DNA of 64,000 bases from Desulfolithobacter dissulfuricans (GTDB taxonomy: Bacteria > Desulfobacterota > Desulfobulbia > Desulfobulbales > Desulfobulbaceae): contig NZ_AP024233.1 in the NCBI RefSeq assembly GCF_025998535.1, positions 2,054,001 to 2,118,000 of the forward strand, given 5' to 3'. This document shows, one piece after another, positions 1 to 9,069 of this stretch (positions within the stretch are counted from its first letter, which is position 1; every line of letters starts with the position of its first letter). Position numbers and translations under genes: made by a program. Under the pieces are notes generated by a model. That model worked only from the letters and a program-made list of their open reading frames with translations, had not been told where the DNA came from and made no database searches.

Positions 1-1234
1 GCGCATCTCCAGGATAGAGTCCTCGTCTTCAGACTGCTTCATGTTTGACACAACCAATTACTACACCTTTATGGCCACAGATACCGAGTCGGTACTGGCC
101 CAGAGGGGGAAAAGCAAGGAAGGGCGCAACTGGTTACGCCAGATAGGCGTTGCTCTTCTTGTCAGTCGGGATAAACGAATCCCGCTCTATTACAGGGAAT
201 ACGAAGGCAATCGGCACGACTCAAAAATGTTTCTTCAGACCATGGAGGATATGTTCAGGGTCATGCGCGACTCTGCTGGGGAAGATGGTGCCTTGACCGT
301 TGTCTTTGACAAGGGAATGAACAGTGAGGATAATATCGCCGCCATCGATGCCAGGGAAGGTGTCAACTTTATCACCACATATTCAACCCATTATGCTGAC
401 CATCTTGTCCATGTCGATCTGGACAGATTCAAGCCTGTTGATACTCGGAAAAACCGGAAACTTGCTCAAAAGGGCAGAGAAGATGACCGGTTGCTGGCCT
501 GGCGGACTCAAGGTGAATACTGGGGGCGGAAGCGCACAGTGGTGGTTACATACAATCCACTGACGGCCGCAAAACAGCGTTACGCCTTTGAAAAAAAGAT
601 GCTTCGCCTTCAGGATACCCTGTTTGAATTTCAATCCAGGGTCAACAGGCAGGCCCCGTACTGGCGTAAGCAATCAGTTGTTCTCAAGCGGTACATGGAC
701 ATCTGCTCGGAGTTGCACATCCCGTCAGACCTGTACAAGGTTGAATTTTATGTTACAGACAAGCGGCTCAGAATGAATTTTCGAAAGAACCATTACCGGA
801 TTGGGCGCTATATTGACCGGTTTGGCAAGAATATCATCATTACCAATATAACCGACTGGTCAACCGATGAAATCGTCCAGGCAAGCCTGGACCGCTGGAC
901 TGTTGAGGATGCTTTCCGGCTGACAAAAGATGAGTCACAGGTGGCGCTCAGGCCGGTACGTCATTGGACTGACAGCAAGATCAGGTGCCACATCTTCACC
1001 TGCATAGCAGCCCTGGCACTCCTGCGCATCATCGAATTAAGGCTCAGGAAGGCAGGTGTTAACATGACAGCCAAGGCAGCTATGCGCCATATGGGCAATT
1101 TGCACTCCTGCCTTCTGTGGTTACCCGGAAAAAGGAAAGCCGTACGTATGCTGGAAGAACCGGACGAGGCTCAGGCTGATATTATGCGGGCATTTGGATG
1201 GAAAATAGCCGGTGGGGTCTTACAGGAAATATAG
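1..1234 (+). CDS. IS1634-like transposase, 5' end outside the window
   Basis: The frame is open from base 2, so the true start lies before the window; the first internal ATG is at 41. The visible ~397 residues look like the catalytic half of an IS1634/IS4-group DDE transposase: a DTTNYYTF stretch near the front, and near the end the W-x2-E-x2-FR-x2-K arrangement (WTVEDAFRLTK) followed by RPVRHW, which carries the last catalytic acidic residue in this group. It is convergent with pepN, and the two stop codons are about 21 bases apart, so the element's right end must lie at or very near 1235-1258. I could not identify its terminal repeat because the left end is missing. Family assignment is from motifs, not from a search. 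Confidence 0.8.
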   Translation, partial: RISRIESSSSDCFMFDTTNYYTFMATDTESVLAQRGKSKEGRNWLRQIGVALLVSRDKRIPLYYREYEGNRHDSKMFLQTMEDMFRVMRDSAGEDGALTVVFDKGMNSEDNIAAIDAREGVNFITTYSTHYADHLVHVDLDRFKPVDTRKNRKLAQKGREDDRLLAWRTQGEYWGRKRTVVVTYNPLTAAKQRYAFEKKMLRLQDTLFEFQSRVNRQAPYWRKQSVVLKRYMDICSELHIPSDLYKVEFYVTDKRLRMNFRKNHYRIGRYIDRFGKNIIITNITDWSTDEIVQASLDRWTVEDAFRLTKDESQVALRPVRHWTDSKIRCHIFTCIAALALLRIIELRLRKAGVNMTAKAAMRHMGNLHSCLLWLPGKRKAVRMLEEPDEAQADIMRAFGWKIAGGVLQEI

Positions 1235-1255
1235 ATTTATCACTCTGGAATACCG

Positions 1256-3954
1256 TCATTTTAATGAAAAAGTATGGAGGATTCTATAAACTCCTGTCAG
1301 ACTCTTTTCCACCATTTCCCGCACATCACGGGACAGCTTAGCCCTTTCAAGCCGTTTGAGCTCACCCTCCATGAGCTGCTGGCGCTCCTGGTCATAACGG
1401 CGCCACATGGTCAGCGGGGTCACGAGTCGGGCGGCGATCTGGGGGTTCAGCCGGTCGAGCCGCAGGATCCAGTCGGCGAGGAAGCGATATCCTCTGCCGT
1501 CCCGGGCGTGAAACTGGGCCTGGTTTCCCTGGCAGAAAGCCCCGATCAGGGCCCGGACCTTGTTGGGATTTTTCTCGCTGAATGCCGGATGCCGGGTCAA
1601 CTCCATTACCCGATCCAGGGTCCCGGGCAGGCTGCAGGTGGCCTGGAGCATGAGCCACTTGTCCACCACCAGGGGATCCCCGTGCCACTGACCATAAAAA
1701 TCATCCAGCAGGGCGTCACCACTGGCCCGATCAGCGTTGACCACCGCCCGCAGCGCCGCCATCACCTCGGTCATGTTATTGGAATTACGAAACTGCTGCA
1801 CACCCAGGGCCAGCAGTTCACGATCAACACGTCCATGGGAATCCACCACCAGCAGATATTCCAGGCAGCAGTTTCTCAGACTGCGGCGGCCGGCCTCCCG
1901 GGCGTTGTACCTGTAGGGCTCGCGGCTCTCCAGATTGAGCCAGGTGGTAAGCAGCTCGTCCTGCAGGGCCCGACTTATAGCGTGGCGGAACCGGAGGCGC
2001 ACCTGAAACACGGCCTCGGGATCGATTATCTCAAGCTGTTCGCTGATCCAGTTTTCCGTGGGCAGCTGCATGGCCAAGGCCACAAAGGCCTGGTCCGCCT
2101 CCCGGTCGCCGAGAATCCGGCCAACGGCCTCCAGCAGCGGTTCGGGCACAGACACCAGTCCATCCGGCCGCCAGGCATGGATCTCCTGGAGCAGGTATTT
2201 CATACTGAGCTGCTGGCCGGCATCCCAGCGGTTGAACGGGTCCCGGTCATGGGCCATACGGAAGGCCAGCTCCTCGTCCGTGGTCTGCATACGAACCCGG
2301 ACCGGGGCGGAAAAATTCCGCAGAATGGAAAGCACCGGCTTTTCATCCAACCCGGTAAAGGAAAAGCGCTGCTCCTCCCGGGACAGGACCAGGATGGCCG
2401 TGGTCCCCCGGACCTCCCCTTCTCCGTCCAGGACAAGGTTCATGTCCCGGCCCTGCCCATCGAGCAGGCCCACAGCCAGGGGCATGGTAAAGGGCTTTTT
2501 GACCGGCTGCCCGGGAGTGGGCGGGCAGGACTGACGCACGGTCAGCTCAAATATCCGGGCCGCCGGGTCATAGGCCTTTTCCACGTCCAGGACCGGAGTG
2601 CCGGCCTGGCTGTACCAGCGTTTAAACTCGGTCAGGTCCCGATCTGCGGCATCGGCCATGGCCTGGACAAAATCATCACAGGTCACTGCCTGGCCGTCAT
2701 AACGGTCAAAATAGAGATCCATCCCGCGCCGGAACCGCTCGGGGCCAAGAAGGGTATGAAGCATGCGGATGACCTCGGCCCCCTTGTTGTAGACCGTCAG
2801 GGTGTAGAAATTGTTGATCTCCTGGTAGGATTCCGGCCGGACCGGATGGGCCATGGGACCACCATCCTCACGGAACTGATAGGAACGGATCACGTTGACG
2901 TCCTGGATCCGCTTGACCGGCCGCGATGTCATGTCGGCGGAAAATTCCTGATCGCGGAAAACGGTCAGCCCCTCCTTGAGGCTGAGCTGGAACCAGTCCC
3001 GGCAGGTAATGCGGTTACCGGTCCAGTTATGGAAATATTCGTGGGCAATCACCCCTTCGATACCGTCGTAATCACTGTCCGTGGCAGTCTCGGGCCGGGC
3101 CAGGACATACTTGGAGTTGAAGATATTGAGCCCCTTGTTTTCCATGGCCCCCATGTTGAAATCGTCCACAGCCACGATCATGTACACATCGAGATCATAT
3201 TCCCGGCCATACTGCTCCTCGTCCCAGCGCATGGCCTTCTTGAGCGAGGCCATGGCATGGCCGCATTTTTCCCGGTTGCGCTCTTCCACATAGATCCGCA
3301 GGATCACCTCGCGGCCGGACATGGTGGTGAAGGAGTCCTCGAGACAGATCAGGCGGCCGGCCACCAGGGCAAAAAGGTAACTGGGCTTGGGAAAGGGATC
3401 GTGCCAGGTGGCAAACCGGCGTCCGTCTTCCAACTCGCCCTCGACCACCAGGTTGCCGTTGGAGAGCAGCACCACCTCCTCGCCGGCCCCTTTTCCGCCA
3501 CCACCGTGGTGGTATAGACCGCCATCACGTCGGGCCGGTCCGGAAAGCATGTGATGCGGCGGAATCCCTCGGCCTCGCACTGGGTGCAGTAGTTGCCCCT
3601 GGAGAGATAAAGTCCCTCCAGGGCTGTGTTGGCCGCAGGATTGATCCGGGTCTCCAGTTCCAGTATAAAGGGTTCGTCCGGTACCTGGAATATATGCAGC
3701 TTTCCCTGATCGAACCGGTACTGGTCGGCTGAAAGCGGTTCCCGATCGAGTTTAACCCCGACCAGTTCCAGGTGTTCGCCGTCGAGAATACATTGCCGCG
3801 AACCGGTAAAGGCCGGGTTGGGCCGCATGGCCAGCCGGGAGCGCACCAGGGTCGAGGCAGGATCAAGCTCCACCCGCAGGTCAACGCTGTCCACCAGGTA
3901 CGGTGGCGGGGTATAGTCCTTGAGATAAATGGTTTTCTGCGTATTTTCAGTCAT
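1256..3954 (-). pseudogene. pepN: Aminopeptidase N (M1 family), frameshifted
   Basis: Zinc aminopeptidase that trims N-terminal residues from peptides in the cytoplasm. The N-terminal part is read from 3954 to about 3490 and the rest in another frame to the stop at 1256. The second frame carries GAMEN (about 3137-3151) and the zinc motif HEYFH (about 3029-3043), and the four-domain M1 length is present. The frame breaks at a C4 run on the plus strand (3487-3490, G4 on the coding strand); adding one G gives K-G-A-G-E-E-V-V and an 899-residue protein, close to the usual ~870-900 of the PepN branch. Sequence on both sides of the break is fully conserved in style, so a sequencing or assembly indel is more likely than decay. 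Naming a shorter 774-residue gene starting at 3580 would be wrong because its first ~30 residues are out of frame. Confidence 0.9.
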
Positions 3955-4041
3955 ATTGTATCAATACCATGGGGTTGTCATAAAGAATTGGTCGCCCGTT
4001 GCCTTGGGGTACGGGGCGTCTGAAACAGGGGCATGCCCGAC

Positions 4042-4950
4042 TCAGTCGGTGATGTCCGGTTCAAAAAAGAGCCAGACCACCTGGGAAAAACGGTCTTTAA
4101 ACATTGCCTCGCATTGGTTGATGTCCCGGACCATTTCCCTGGCAGAGCCACTATCCCGCATCCTGGCCTTGACCGCAACCATAACGTCAGGGCCCAGCTG
4201 CAGGGTGAGCAGGTTGTAGACCTCCTCTATCTCCGGCCGCCCGGCAAGGAAGTCGTGCATTTCCCGCCGCACATCGGGCGCCACCCCCTGACCGATGAGG
4301 AGATTATGGACCTCGTAACCGATCGCCAGGGCAATACCGACCAGCAGAACCCCGATGGTGATGCTGCCCATGGCATCATAGACCGGGTTGCCGGTGATCA
4401 TGGTCAGGATCACCGCGACCAGGGCCAGGAAAAGGCCCAGTAGTGCGGCGCTGTCCTCGCCAAAGACGACCAGGAGCTCGCTCTGTCTGGTTTCCCGGAA
4501 CCAGCGGCTCAGGCTGCGCCCCCGCCGGACCCGGTTGACCTCGCGCATGCAGCCCCACAGCGACACCCCCTCGGCCACCAGCGAAAAAACCAGGACCCCG
4601 ATGGCGACCAGGGGCGTGGTCACCTCTTCCGGATGGTGCAGTTTGTGGATCCCTTCGTAAATGGAGAAGAGCCCGCCCATTGAAAAGAGAATAACTGCGA
4701 CGATGAAGGACCAGAAGTACACGGCCTTGCCATGGCCAAGCGGATAGTCCGGCGATGGCGGTTTCCGGGCTGCCCGCAACCCGAGAAGCAGCAGGAGCTG
4801 GTTACCGCTGTCGGCCAGGGAGTGCACGGCCTCGGCCATCAGGGCTCCGGAGCCGGTGATCAGGGCTGCAACCAGTTTGGCCCCGAAAATGGCCAGGTTG
4901 GCGCCCAGGGCGAAAAATATGGATCTCAGCGAATTGGCACCGTGGGACAT
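4042..4950 (-). CDS. Cation diffusion facilitator (CDF) metal exporter
   Basis: A 302-residue inner-membrane transporter of the CDF family, which exchanges divalent metals (Zn, Fe, Mn, Co) for protons. Six hydrophobic segments are visible. The metal-site motif of the second helix is present as HSLAD at residues 43-47, followed by SGNQ, and the fifth helix has a GEDSAALLG stretch. A short cytoplasmic C-terminal domain follows (about residues 215-302), as in other CDF exporters. The HxxxD pair fits zinc- or cobalt-type CDFs, but substrate cannot be fixed. It stands alone, 88 bases from pepN and divergent from the flavoprotein at 5072. Confidence 0.88.
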   Translation of the reverse strand: MSHGANSLRSIFFALGANLAIFGAKLVAALITGSGALMAEAVHSLADSGNQLLLLLGLRAARKPPSPDYPLGHGKAVYFWSFIVAVILFSMGGLFSIYEGIHKLHHPEEVTTPLVAIGVLVFSLVAEGVSLWGCMREVNRVRRGRSLSRWFRETRQSELLVVFGEDSAALLGLFLALVAVILTMITGNPVYDAMGSITIGVLLVGIALAIGYEVHNLLIGQGVAPDVRREMHDFLAGRPEIEEVYNLLTLQLGPDVMVAVKARMRDSGSAREMVRDINQCEAMFKDRFSQVVWLFFEPDITD

Positions 4951-4980
4951 GTTTCCATCCTTTTCTATTCCAGTCTCAGT

Positions 4981-5043
4981 CCTGTCAACCGGTGATTAAC
5001 GGTTGACAGGACAACTTGGCCTGATAACTATCAACCGTTAATC
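4981..5043. promoter_or_regulatory. Two mutually exclusive inverted repeats between divergent genes
   Basis: Positions 4981-4991 and 5000-5010 form a perfect 11-bp stem with an 8-base loop. Positions 4994-5006 and 5031-5043 form a perfect 13-bp inverted repeat with a 24-base spacer. They share 5000-5006, so in RNA or extruded DNA only one can form at a time. The site sits between the divergent CDF exporter and the flavoprotein gene. No T run follows either stem. It could be an operator, an RNA switch, or a remnant repeat. Confidence 0.5.
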
Positions 5044-5071
5044 GCTAATCGTCAACTTTATTTGGCCCCAC

Positions 5072-6103
5072 ATGCAGGATCATTACGACACCATAATCAT
5101 CGGCGCCGGCCCCGGCGGTCTGGCCTGTGCCAGGGAGCTGGCCACTACCGGCTGCAGGGTCCTTGTCCTGGAACAGAAAAAGACCATCGGACCCAAGGTC
5201 TGCGCCGGCGGAATCACCTGGGACGGGTTGATCCGGCGGGTCCCGGAGGAGCTCATAGAACGAAGTTTCCGGAAGCAGCTGGTGTTTTCCAACCTGCAGC
5301 GGGCCCGGGTCCGGAGCAGGACTCCCATGATTGCCACGGTCAACCGGGAGACCCTGGGGCAGTGGATGGCCAGGGATGCCCGGAATGCCGGGGCGACCAT
5401 TCTCACCGGGATTCGGGTCGACGCCGTGGGCGACCATGGGATCGAGGCCAGAAAAGATAGTCGCCGCCTCCGATTTCGCTGCGATCACCTGGTGGGGGCG
5501 GACGGGGCCACCTCGCTTGTCCGCAGAACCCTGGACCTGCCGCTGGAACGGGTCGGTATCGGCATCAACTACCAGATCCCGGGCCACCACCGGGACATGG
5601 AATGGCACCTCAACAGCCACCTGTTTCATTGCGGCTACGGCTGGATATTTCCTCACCTCGAGACCATCTCGGTCGGCGCCTACGTGGTCAGGAACAAGCT
5701 GGCCCCATCCCGGCTCAAGGCCGCCCTGATCCAGTGGGCCGCCAGCCGTGGCCTGGATCTGCACTCCCACCAGGCCCGGGCCGCGCTCATCAGTTTTGAT
5801 TACCGCGGCTTCCAGTTCGACCGTACCTGGCTGGTGGGTGAGGCCGCCGGGTTGACCTCCGGGCTGACCGGAGAGGGGATCTATCCGGCCATCGTCTCCG
5901 GTGAGGCGGTGGCCCGGAGAATTATCGACCCGGCCTACCCTGCCGCCGAGATCGCCGCCATTGTCAGGAAACAGCGCCGGCACCAGGCAATCATCCACCT
6001 CGCCACCGCTTCCGATACGCTCAATTTTCTTCTTATGGAGCTGTCGATAGCCCTGCTGCGCATGAAACTACTTGATTTTAAGTCCCTGGAGATGGCAGAG
6101 TAG
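5072..6103 (+). CDS. Geranylgeranyl reductase family FAD-dependent oxidoreductase
   Basis: A 343-residue flavoprotein. The N-terminal Rossmann motif GAGPGG is at residues 11-16, an E around residue 33 ends the second strand as expected for FAD, and LVGADGATS followed later by LVGEAAGLTSGLTGEGIYPA are the second and third FAD contacts seen in the geranylgeranyl reductase / digeranylgeranylglycerophospholipid reductase family. Members reduce isoprenoid chains, for example on quinones or lipids. A role in saturating a menaquinone side chain is possible, given the menaquinone operon elsewhere in the window, but that is inference. No strong ribosome binding site is visible before the ATG. Confidence 0.8.
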   Translation: MQDHYDTIIIGAGPGGLACARELATTGCRVLVLEQKKTIGPKVCAGGITWDGLIRRVPEELIERSFRKQLVFSNLQRARVRSRTPMIATVNRETLGQWMARDARNAGATILTGIRVDAVGDHGIEARKDSRRLRFRCDHLVGADGATSLVRRTLDLPLERVGIGINYQIPGHHRDMEWHLNSHLFHCGYGWIFPHLETISVGAYVVRNKLAPSRLKAALIQWAASRGLDLHSHQARAALISFDYRGFQFDRTWLVGEAAGLTSGLTGEGIYPAIVSGEAVARRIIDPAYPAAEIAAIVRKQRRHQAIIHLATASDTLNFLLMELSIALLRMKLLDFKSLEMAE

Positions 6104-6205
6104 ATTTTTTATGATACTATTGCCCACCGTCGCCGCGGACCACCAGGCATGGCGGACAACGGTTCTCTGGCAAGATACTCCCTGCAAAAGGTCCACAAGC
6201 GCCTC

Positions 6206-6341
6206 TTAACATGCTGTTGAAAAACGTAGCGAGCGAAGATGAGACAAGGAAAAATGAGGCGAAAAAGCGCAGTGTACATGGAGTACATGAGCATTTTGAC
6301 GCAGTATCATCAAGCGCAGTAGTTTTTCAACGGACTGTTAA
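6206..6341. repeat. Intergenic repeat with inverted gttgaaaaac termini
   Basis: Most of the gap between 6103 and 6411. The left end (6206-6225) and right end (6322-6341) are imperfect inverted copies, with perfect gttgaaaaac / gtttttcaac cores at 6216-6225 and 6322-6331. The interior is rich in gcgaaaaagcgcag-type sequence and has no credible gene. Similar TTGAAAAAC-ended intergenic repeats are common in Desulfobacterota and related genomes, as far as I recall. A much shortened version seems to occur at 58672-58706. Confidence 0.6.
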
Positions 6342-6410
6342 TCATCTCTATCCTTTGGACGAAAATACAATTTCTCAAGCTGGCCTTACAATATTTTCGA
6401 AAGATACCCC

Positions 6411-6674
6411 ATGAAAAAAAATCGCAATAAGACCATACTCTACAACATCCTTTTTCTTGCGGTCTGCGGAGGAGTTTTTCTCTTTCTCTGGAGCGCTCCG
6501 CCTGAAACCACCGCCCATCTGCCCCATGATGAGAACCACGAAAAGTTCATGCAGATGGATAAAAAGGAAGCAGAGAAATACTGCGGCGAGTGTCATGCCA
6601 AAGACAAAATCGCCCCGCTGCCCAAGGACCATCCGCCCAAGTACCGTTGTCTTTTCTGTCATAAGCGCAAATAG
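6411..6674 (+). CDS. Small membrane-anchored c-type cytochrome (two CXXCH)
   Basis: An 87-residue protein with an N-terminal positively charged stretch and one hydrophobic segment (about residues 9-27), probably an uncleaved anchor placing the rest in the periplasm. Two heme c attachment motifs are present: CGECH at 58-62 and CLFCH at 80-84. Several histidines (35-43 and 74) could serve as distal ligands. The layout resembles small diheme electron carriers of anaerobic respirers. No redox partner is adjacent, so its pathway is unknown. Confidence 0.8.
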   Translation: MKKNRNKTILYNILFLAVCGGVFLFLWSAPPETTAHLPHDENHEKFMQMDKKEAEKYCGECHAKDKIAPLPKDHPPKYRCLFCHKRK

Positions 6675-6830
6675 GGACGGAATACCACTTTTTTCAGAGC
6701 ACAGATGCCAGGCTTACCCATCCATGCCAGGCGCAGCCCGCGAAAAAACGTCGGATACCACCAGTCCTGCCAATGAGCCGGACAGCCAGACAGCGGAAGG
6801 AACGACCATTTAACAGGCCAGGAACCAGAC

Positions 6831-7654
6831 ATGTGGCGCGTTAAAGATGTATATTATGTCTCCGACTCGGCGGCCATACTCACCGAGGAACTGGGTCGCT
6901 CCCTGCTCTGCCAGTTCCACGAGATAGGATTCAACGAGGAGAAGATCCCGTTTATCCGTAATGTCAAAGACGCCCGCAAGGCCCTGGATCATATCATCGA
7001 GCAGTCCGGGGCATGCTGCCGCTGGTCTTCTGCACCATCATGGATGACACGGTCCGCGAGGTCTTCCATGTGCCCGAGGTGGAATTTTTTGATATCTACG
7101 GCGGGTTCCTCGACAAGCTGGAACGATGTCTGGAAACCAAGGCCCTGCGGGAGCCGGGCGCCTACCGGCAGATAGACGACCAGGACATGGGCCGCCGGGT
7201 GGAGGCCATCCACTACACCCTGGCCCATGACGACGGGACCAGGACCAGGGAATATGATGATGCCGACATCATCCTGCTGGGTGTCTCGCGCAGCGGCAAA
7301 ACCCCGGTCAGTGTCTACCTGGCCACCCATATGGGACTCAAGGTGGCCAACTTTCCCCTGACCGAAGAACACCTGTCATCCTATCAGCTGCCCGAAGACG
7401 TGATCCGGAACCGGAAAAAGGTGGTGGGGCTGAGCACCTCACCCCAGCTCCTGCACCGGGTGCGTGAAAAAAGGTACAGCGGCAGCCGCTACGCCAGCAT
7501 TGCCACCTGCAGCCGGGAACTGCAGCAGGCGGAACAGATGTACCAGCGCTATGGTATCCCGGTGGTGCACACCGATGGTAAATCCATTGAGGAAATTTCG
7601 GTCCAGGTAACGCAGCTGGTGGGTATTTCCCGGAAAAAATGGCGCCGGATATAG
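6831..7654 (+). pseudogene. ppsR: PEP synthase / PPDK regulatory protein (DUF299), frameshifted
   Basis: Bifunctional kinase/phosphorylase that inactivates and reactivates phosphoenolpyruvate synthase or pyruvate phosphate dikinase. The first ~60 residues (VKDVYYVSDSAAILTEELG) are read from 6831; after the G4 run at 7008-7011 the protein continues in another frame, with the P-loop-like GVSRSGKTP at about 7279-7305 and the conserved C-terminal half. Inserting one G gives S-G-G-M-L-P-L-V-F and a 274-residue protein, the normal family length. As with pepN, both halves are intact, so an under-called G run is the likely explanation. An annotation starting at ATG 7013 would lose the N-terminal domain. 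Confidence 0.88.
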
Positions 7655-7718
7655 CAGGCAACTTCAGCTGTGCTCTATCCCCTTTTTTTCTATAACAAAC
7701 ATCACATACAGTACCACC

Positions 7719-8666
7719 ATGCCCACTCTGCACGATATCCTTAGCGCCCGTCCCCATGTCTACCGGTTTCTCCAGCCCACCCCGCTCCACCACTATCCGA
7801 CCCTTGGCCGGCTACTGGGAGCCGAGGTGTGGGTGAAACATGAAAATCATCAACCGGTGGGCGCCTTCAAGGTCCGGGGCGGCCTGAATCTGGTCGCCAA
7901 TCTCAGCGACGGGGAGAGAAGAGGCGGCATCTACACCGCCTCCACCGGAAACCACGGGCAGTCCATAGCCTTTGCCGCCCGGGCCTATGGTCTGCAGGCC
8001 ACCATTGCGGTTCCCGAAGGAGCTAATCCCTCCAAAGTGGCGGCCATGGAAGGGCTTGGCGCCAGGGTAGTTTTCCATGGCCGGGATTTTGACACTGCCC
8101 GGGAATGGATCATGGAGGTTGCCCGGGAAAAGGGTGGCCGTTTCGTCGGCCCGACCGAGGAACTGCTGATCCACGGGGTAGGTACCTATGGTCTGGAAAT
8201 CATGGAGACATTGCCCGAGGTGGAGGTCATCATCGTCCCGGTGGGGGCTGGCAGCGGTGCCTGCGGCACAGCCATTGCCGCCAAGACCATCAATCCCGGG
8301 GTCCAGGTGATCGGTGTCCAGTCGGCCCAGGCCCCGGCCATGCAGAAGAGTTGGACCACCGGCACGCTGACCACCGCGCCGATGAAAACCGTGGCCGAAG
8401 GGCTGGCCACCCGGGTTCCCTTTGAAAACACCCAGCGAATCATGCGCGAACTCCTCGATGACTTCATCCTGGTGGACGATTCGGCCATCGAGGAGGCCAT
8501 CCGGTTGCTGCTGGAGCACACCCATAACCTGGCCGAAGAAGCCGGGGCCGCCTCCCTGGCTGGAGCCCTGCAGCTTGGTGGCAGGGTGGCTGGCAGAAAA
8601 ATCGTCCTGGTGCTGAGTGGCGGCAACATCTCCCCTGCCCGGCTGGCATCCCTGCTCAACTCATAG
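7719..8666 (+). CDS. Threonine/serine dehydratase-like PLP enzyme
   Basis: A 315-residue fold-type II PLP enzyme. The Schiff-base lysine is in GAFKVRGG (K51); the STGNHGQS loop at about 75-82 and the glycine-rich phosphate-binding VPVGAGSGACG stretch are in the expected order, and LVLSGGN closes the active site. It lacks the C-terminal ACT regulatory domain of biosynthetic IlvA, so it resembles catabolic threonine dehydratase, serine racemase-like or threo-hydroxyaspartate dehydratase enzymes. It would convert threonine or serine to 2-oxoacids and ammonia. No amino-acid operon surrounds it. Confidence 0.85.
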   Translation: MPTLHDILSARPHVYRFLQPTPLHHYPTLGRLLGAEVWVKHENHQPVGAFKVRGGLNLVANLSDGERRGGIYTASTGNHGQSIAFAARAYGLQATIAVPEGANPSKVAAMEGLGARVVFHGRDFDTAREWIMEVAREKGGRFVGPTEELLIHGVGTYGLEIMETLPEVEVIIVPVGAGSGACGTAIAAKTINPGVQVIGVQSAQAPAMQKSWTTGTLTTAPMKTVAEGLATRVPFENTQRIMRELLDDFILVDDSAIEEAIRLLLEHTHNLAEEAGAASLAGALQLGGRVAGRKIVLVLSGGNISPARLASLLNS

Positions 8667-8721
8667 ATTCCTGGCGCGTCCGGACCGTGCCGGCCGCGCC
8701 ACAAAAAAGGAGAAAGTCACT

Positions 8722-8943
8722 ATGAAATGGCTTGATCCCATCCCGCTGCCCTTTATTATCATCGCCTGTATTCTCCTCGGGCTGGCTCCTTTTTTTCCTG
8801 AACCACATATACTTGAAAAACTGCGCATGCTGCGAGACGGCACCCTCAAACGTCCCCTGGACATATTTGATCTATTTTACCACGGTGTACCCTTCATCCT
8901 GCTGACGCTCAAAATCGTTCGTATTCTGCTGCTGAAGAAATAA
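8722..8943 (+). CDS. Small conserved-looking inner-membrane protein
   Basis: A 73-residue protein; the start is set by the Shine-Dalgarno AAAGGAG about 8 bases before ATG 8722, so an upstream extension in the same frame is not used. It has two hydrophobic segments (about residues 10-24 and 52-70) around a polar linker (LEKLRMLRDGTLKRPLDIFD). I recall similar short proteins in proteobacteria of unknown function; I assign none. It lies 55 bases after the dehydratase and may share its transcript. Confidence 0.7.
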   Translation: MKWLDPIPLPFIIIACILLGLAPFFPEPHILEKLRMLRDGTLKRPLDIFDLFYHGVPFILLTLKIVRILLLKK

Positions 8944-9069
8944 TTTCTTTTATCGGTTGAGAGACGTTATTTATAATTGCTTTGTATTTTCCTTTGTGCC
9001 ACAATGCATCCTGTTGATCGGCAACTGTACTTTTTCCGCAATAAAATTTGTATCACAGGGTAGCATGGC

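Noticed and set aside
1274-3517. A 747-residue open frame on the plus strand
   Set aside because: It is the antisense of pepN; its product is rich in G, H, Q and P with no domain, while the minus strand shows clear M1 motifs.
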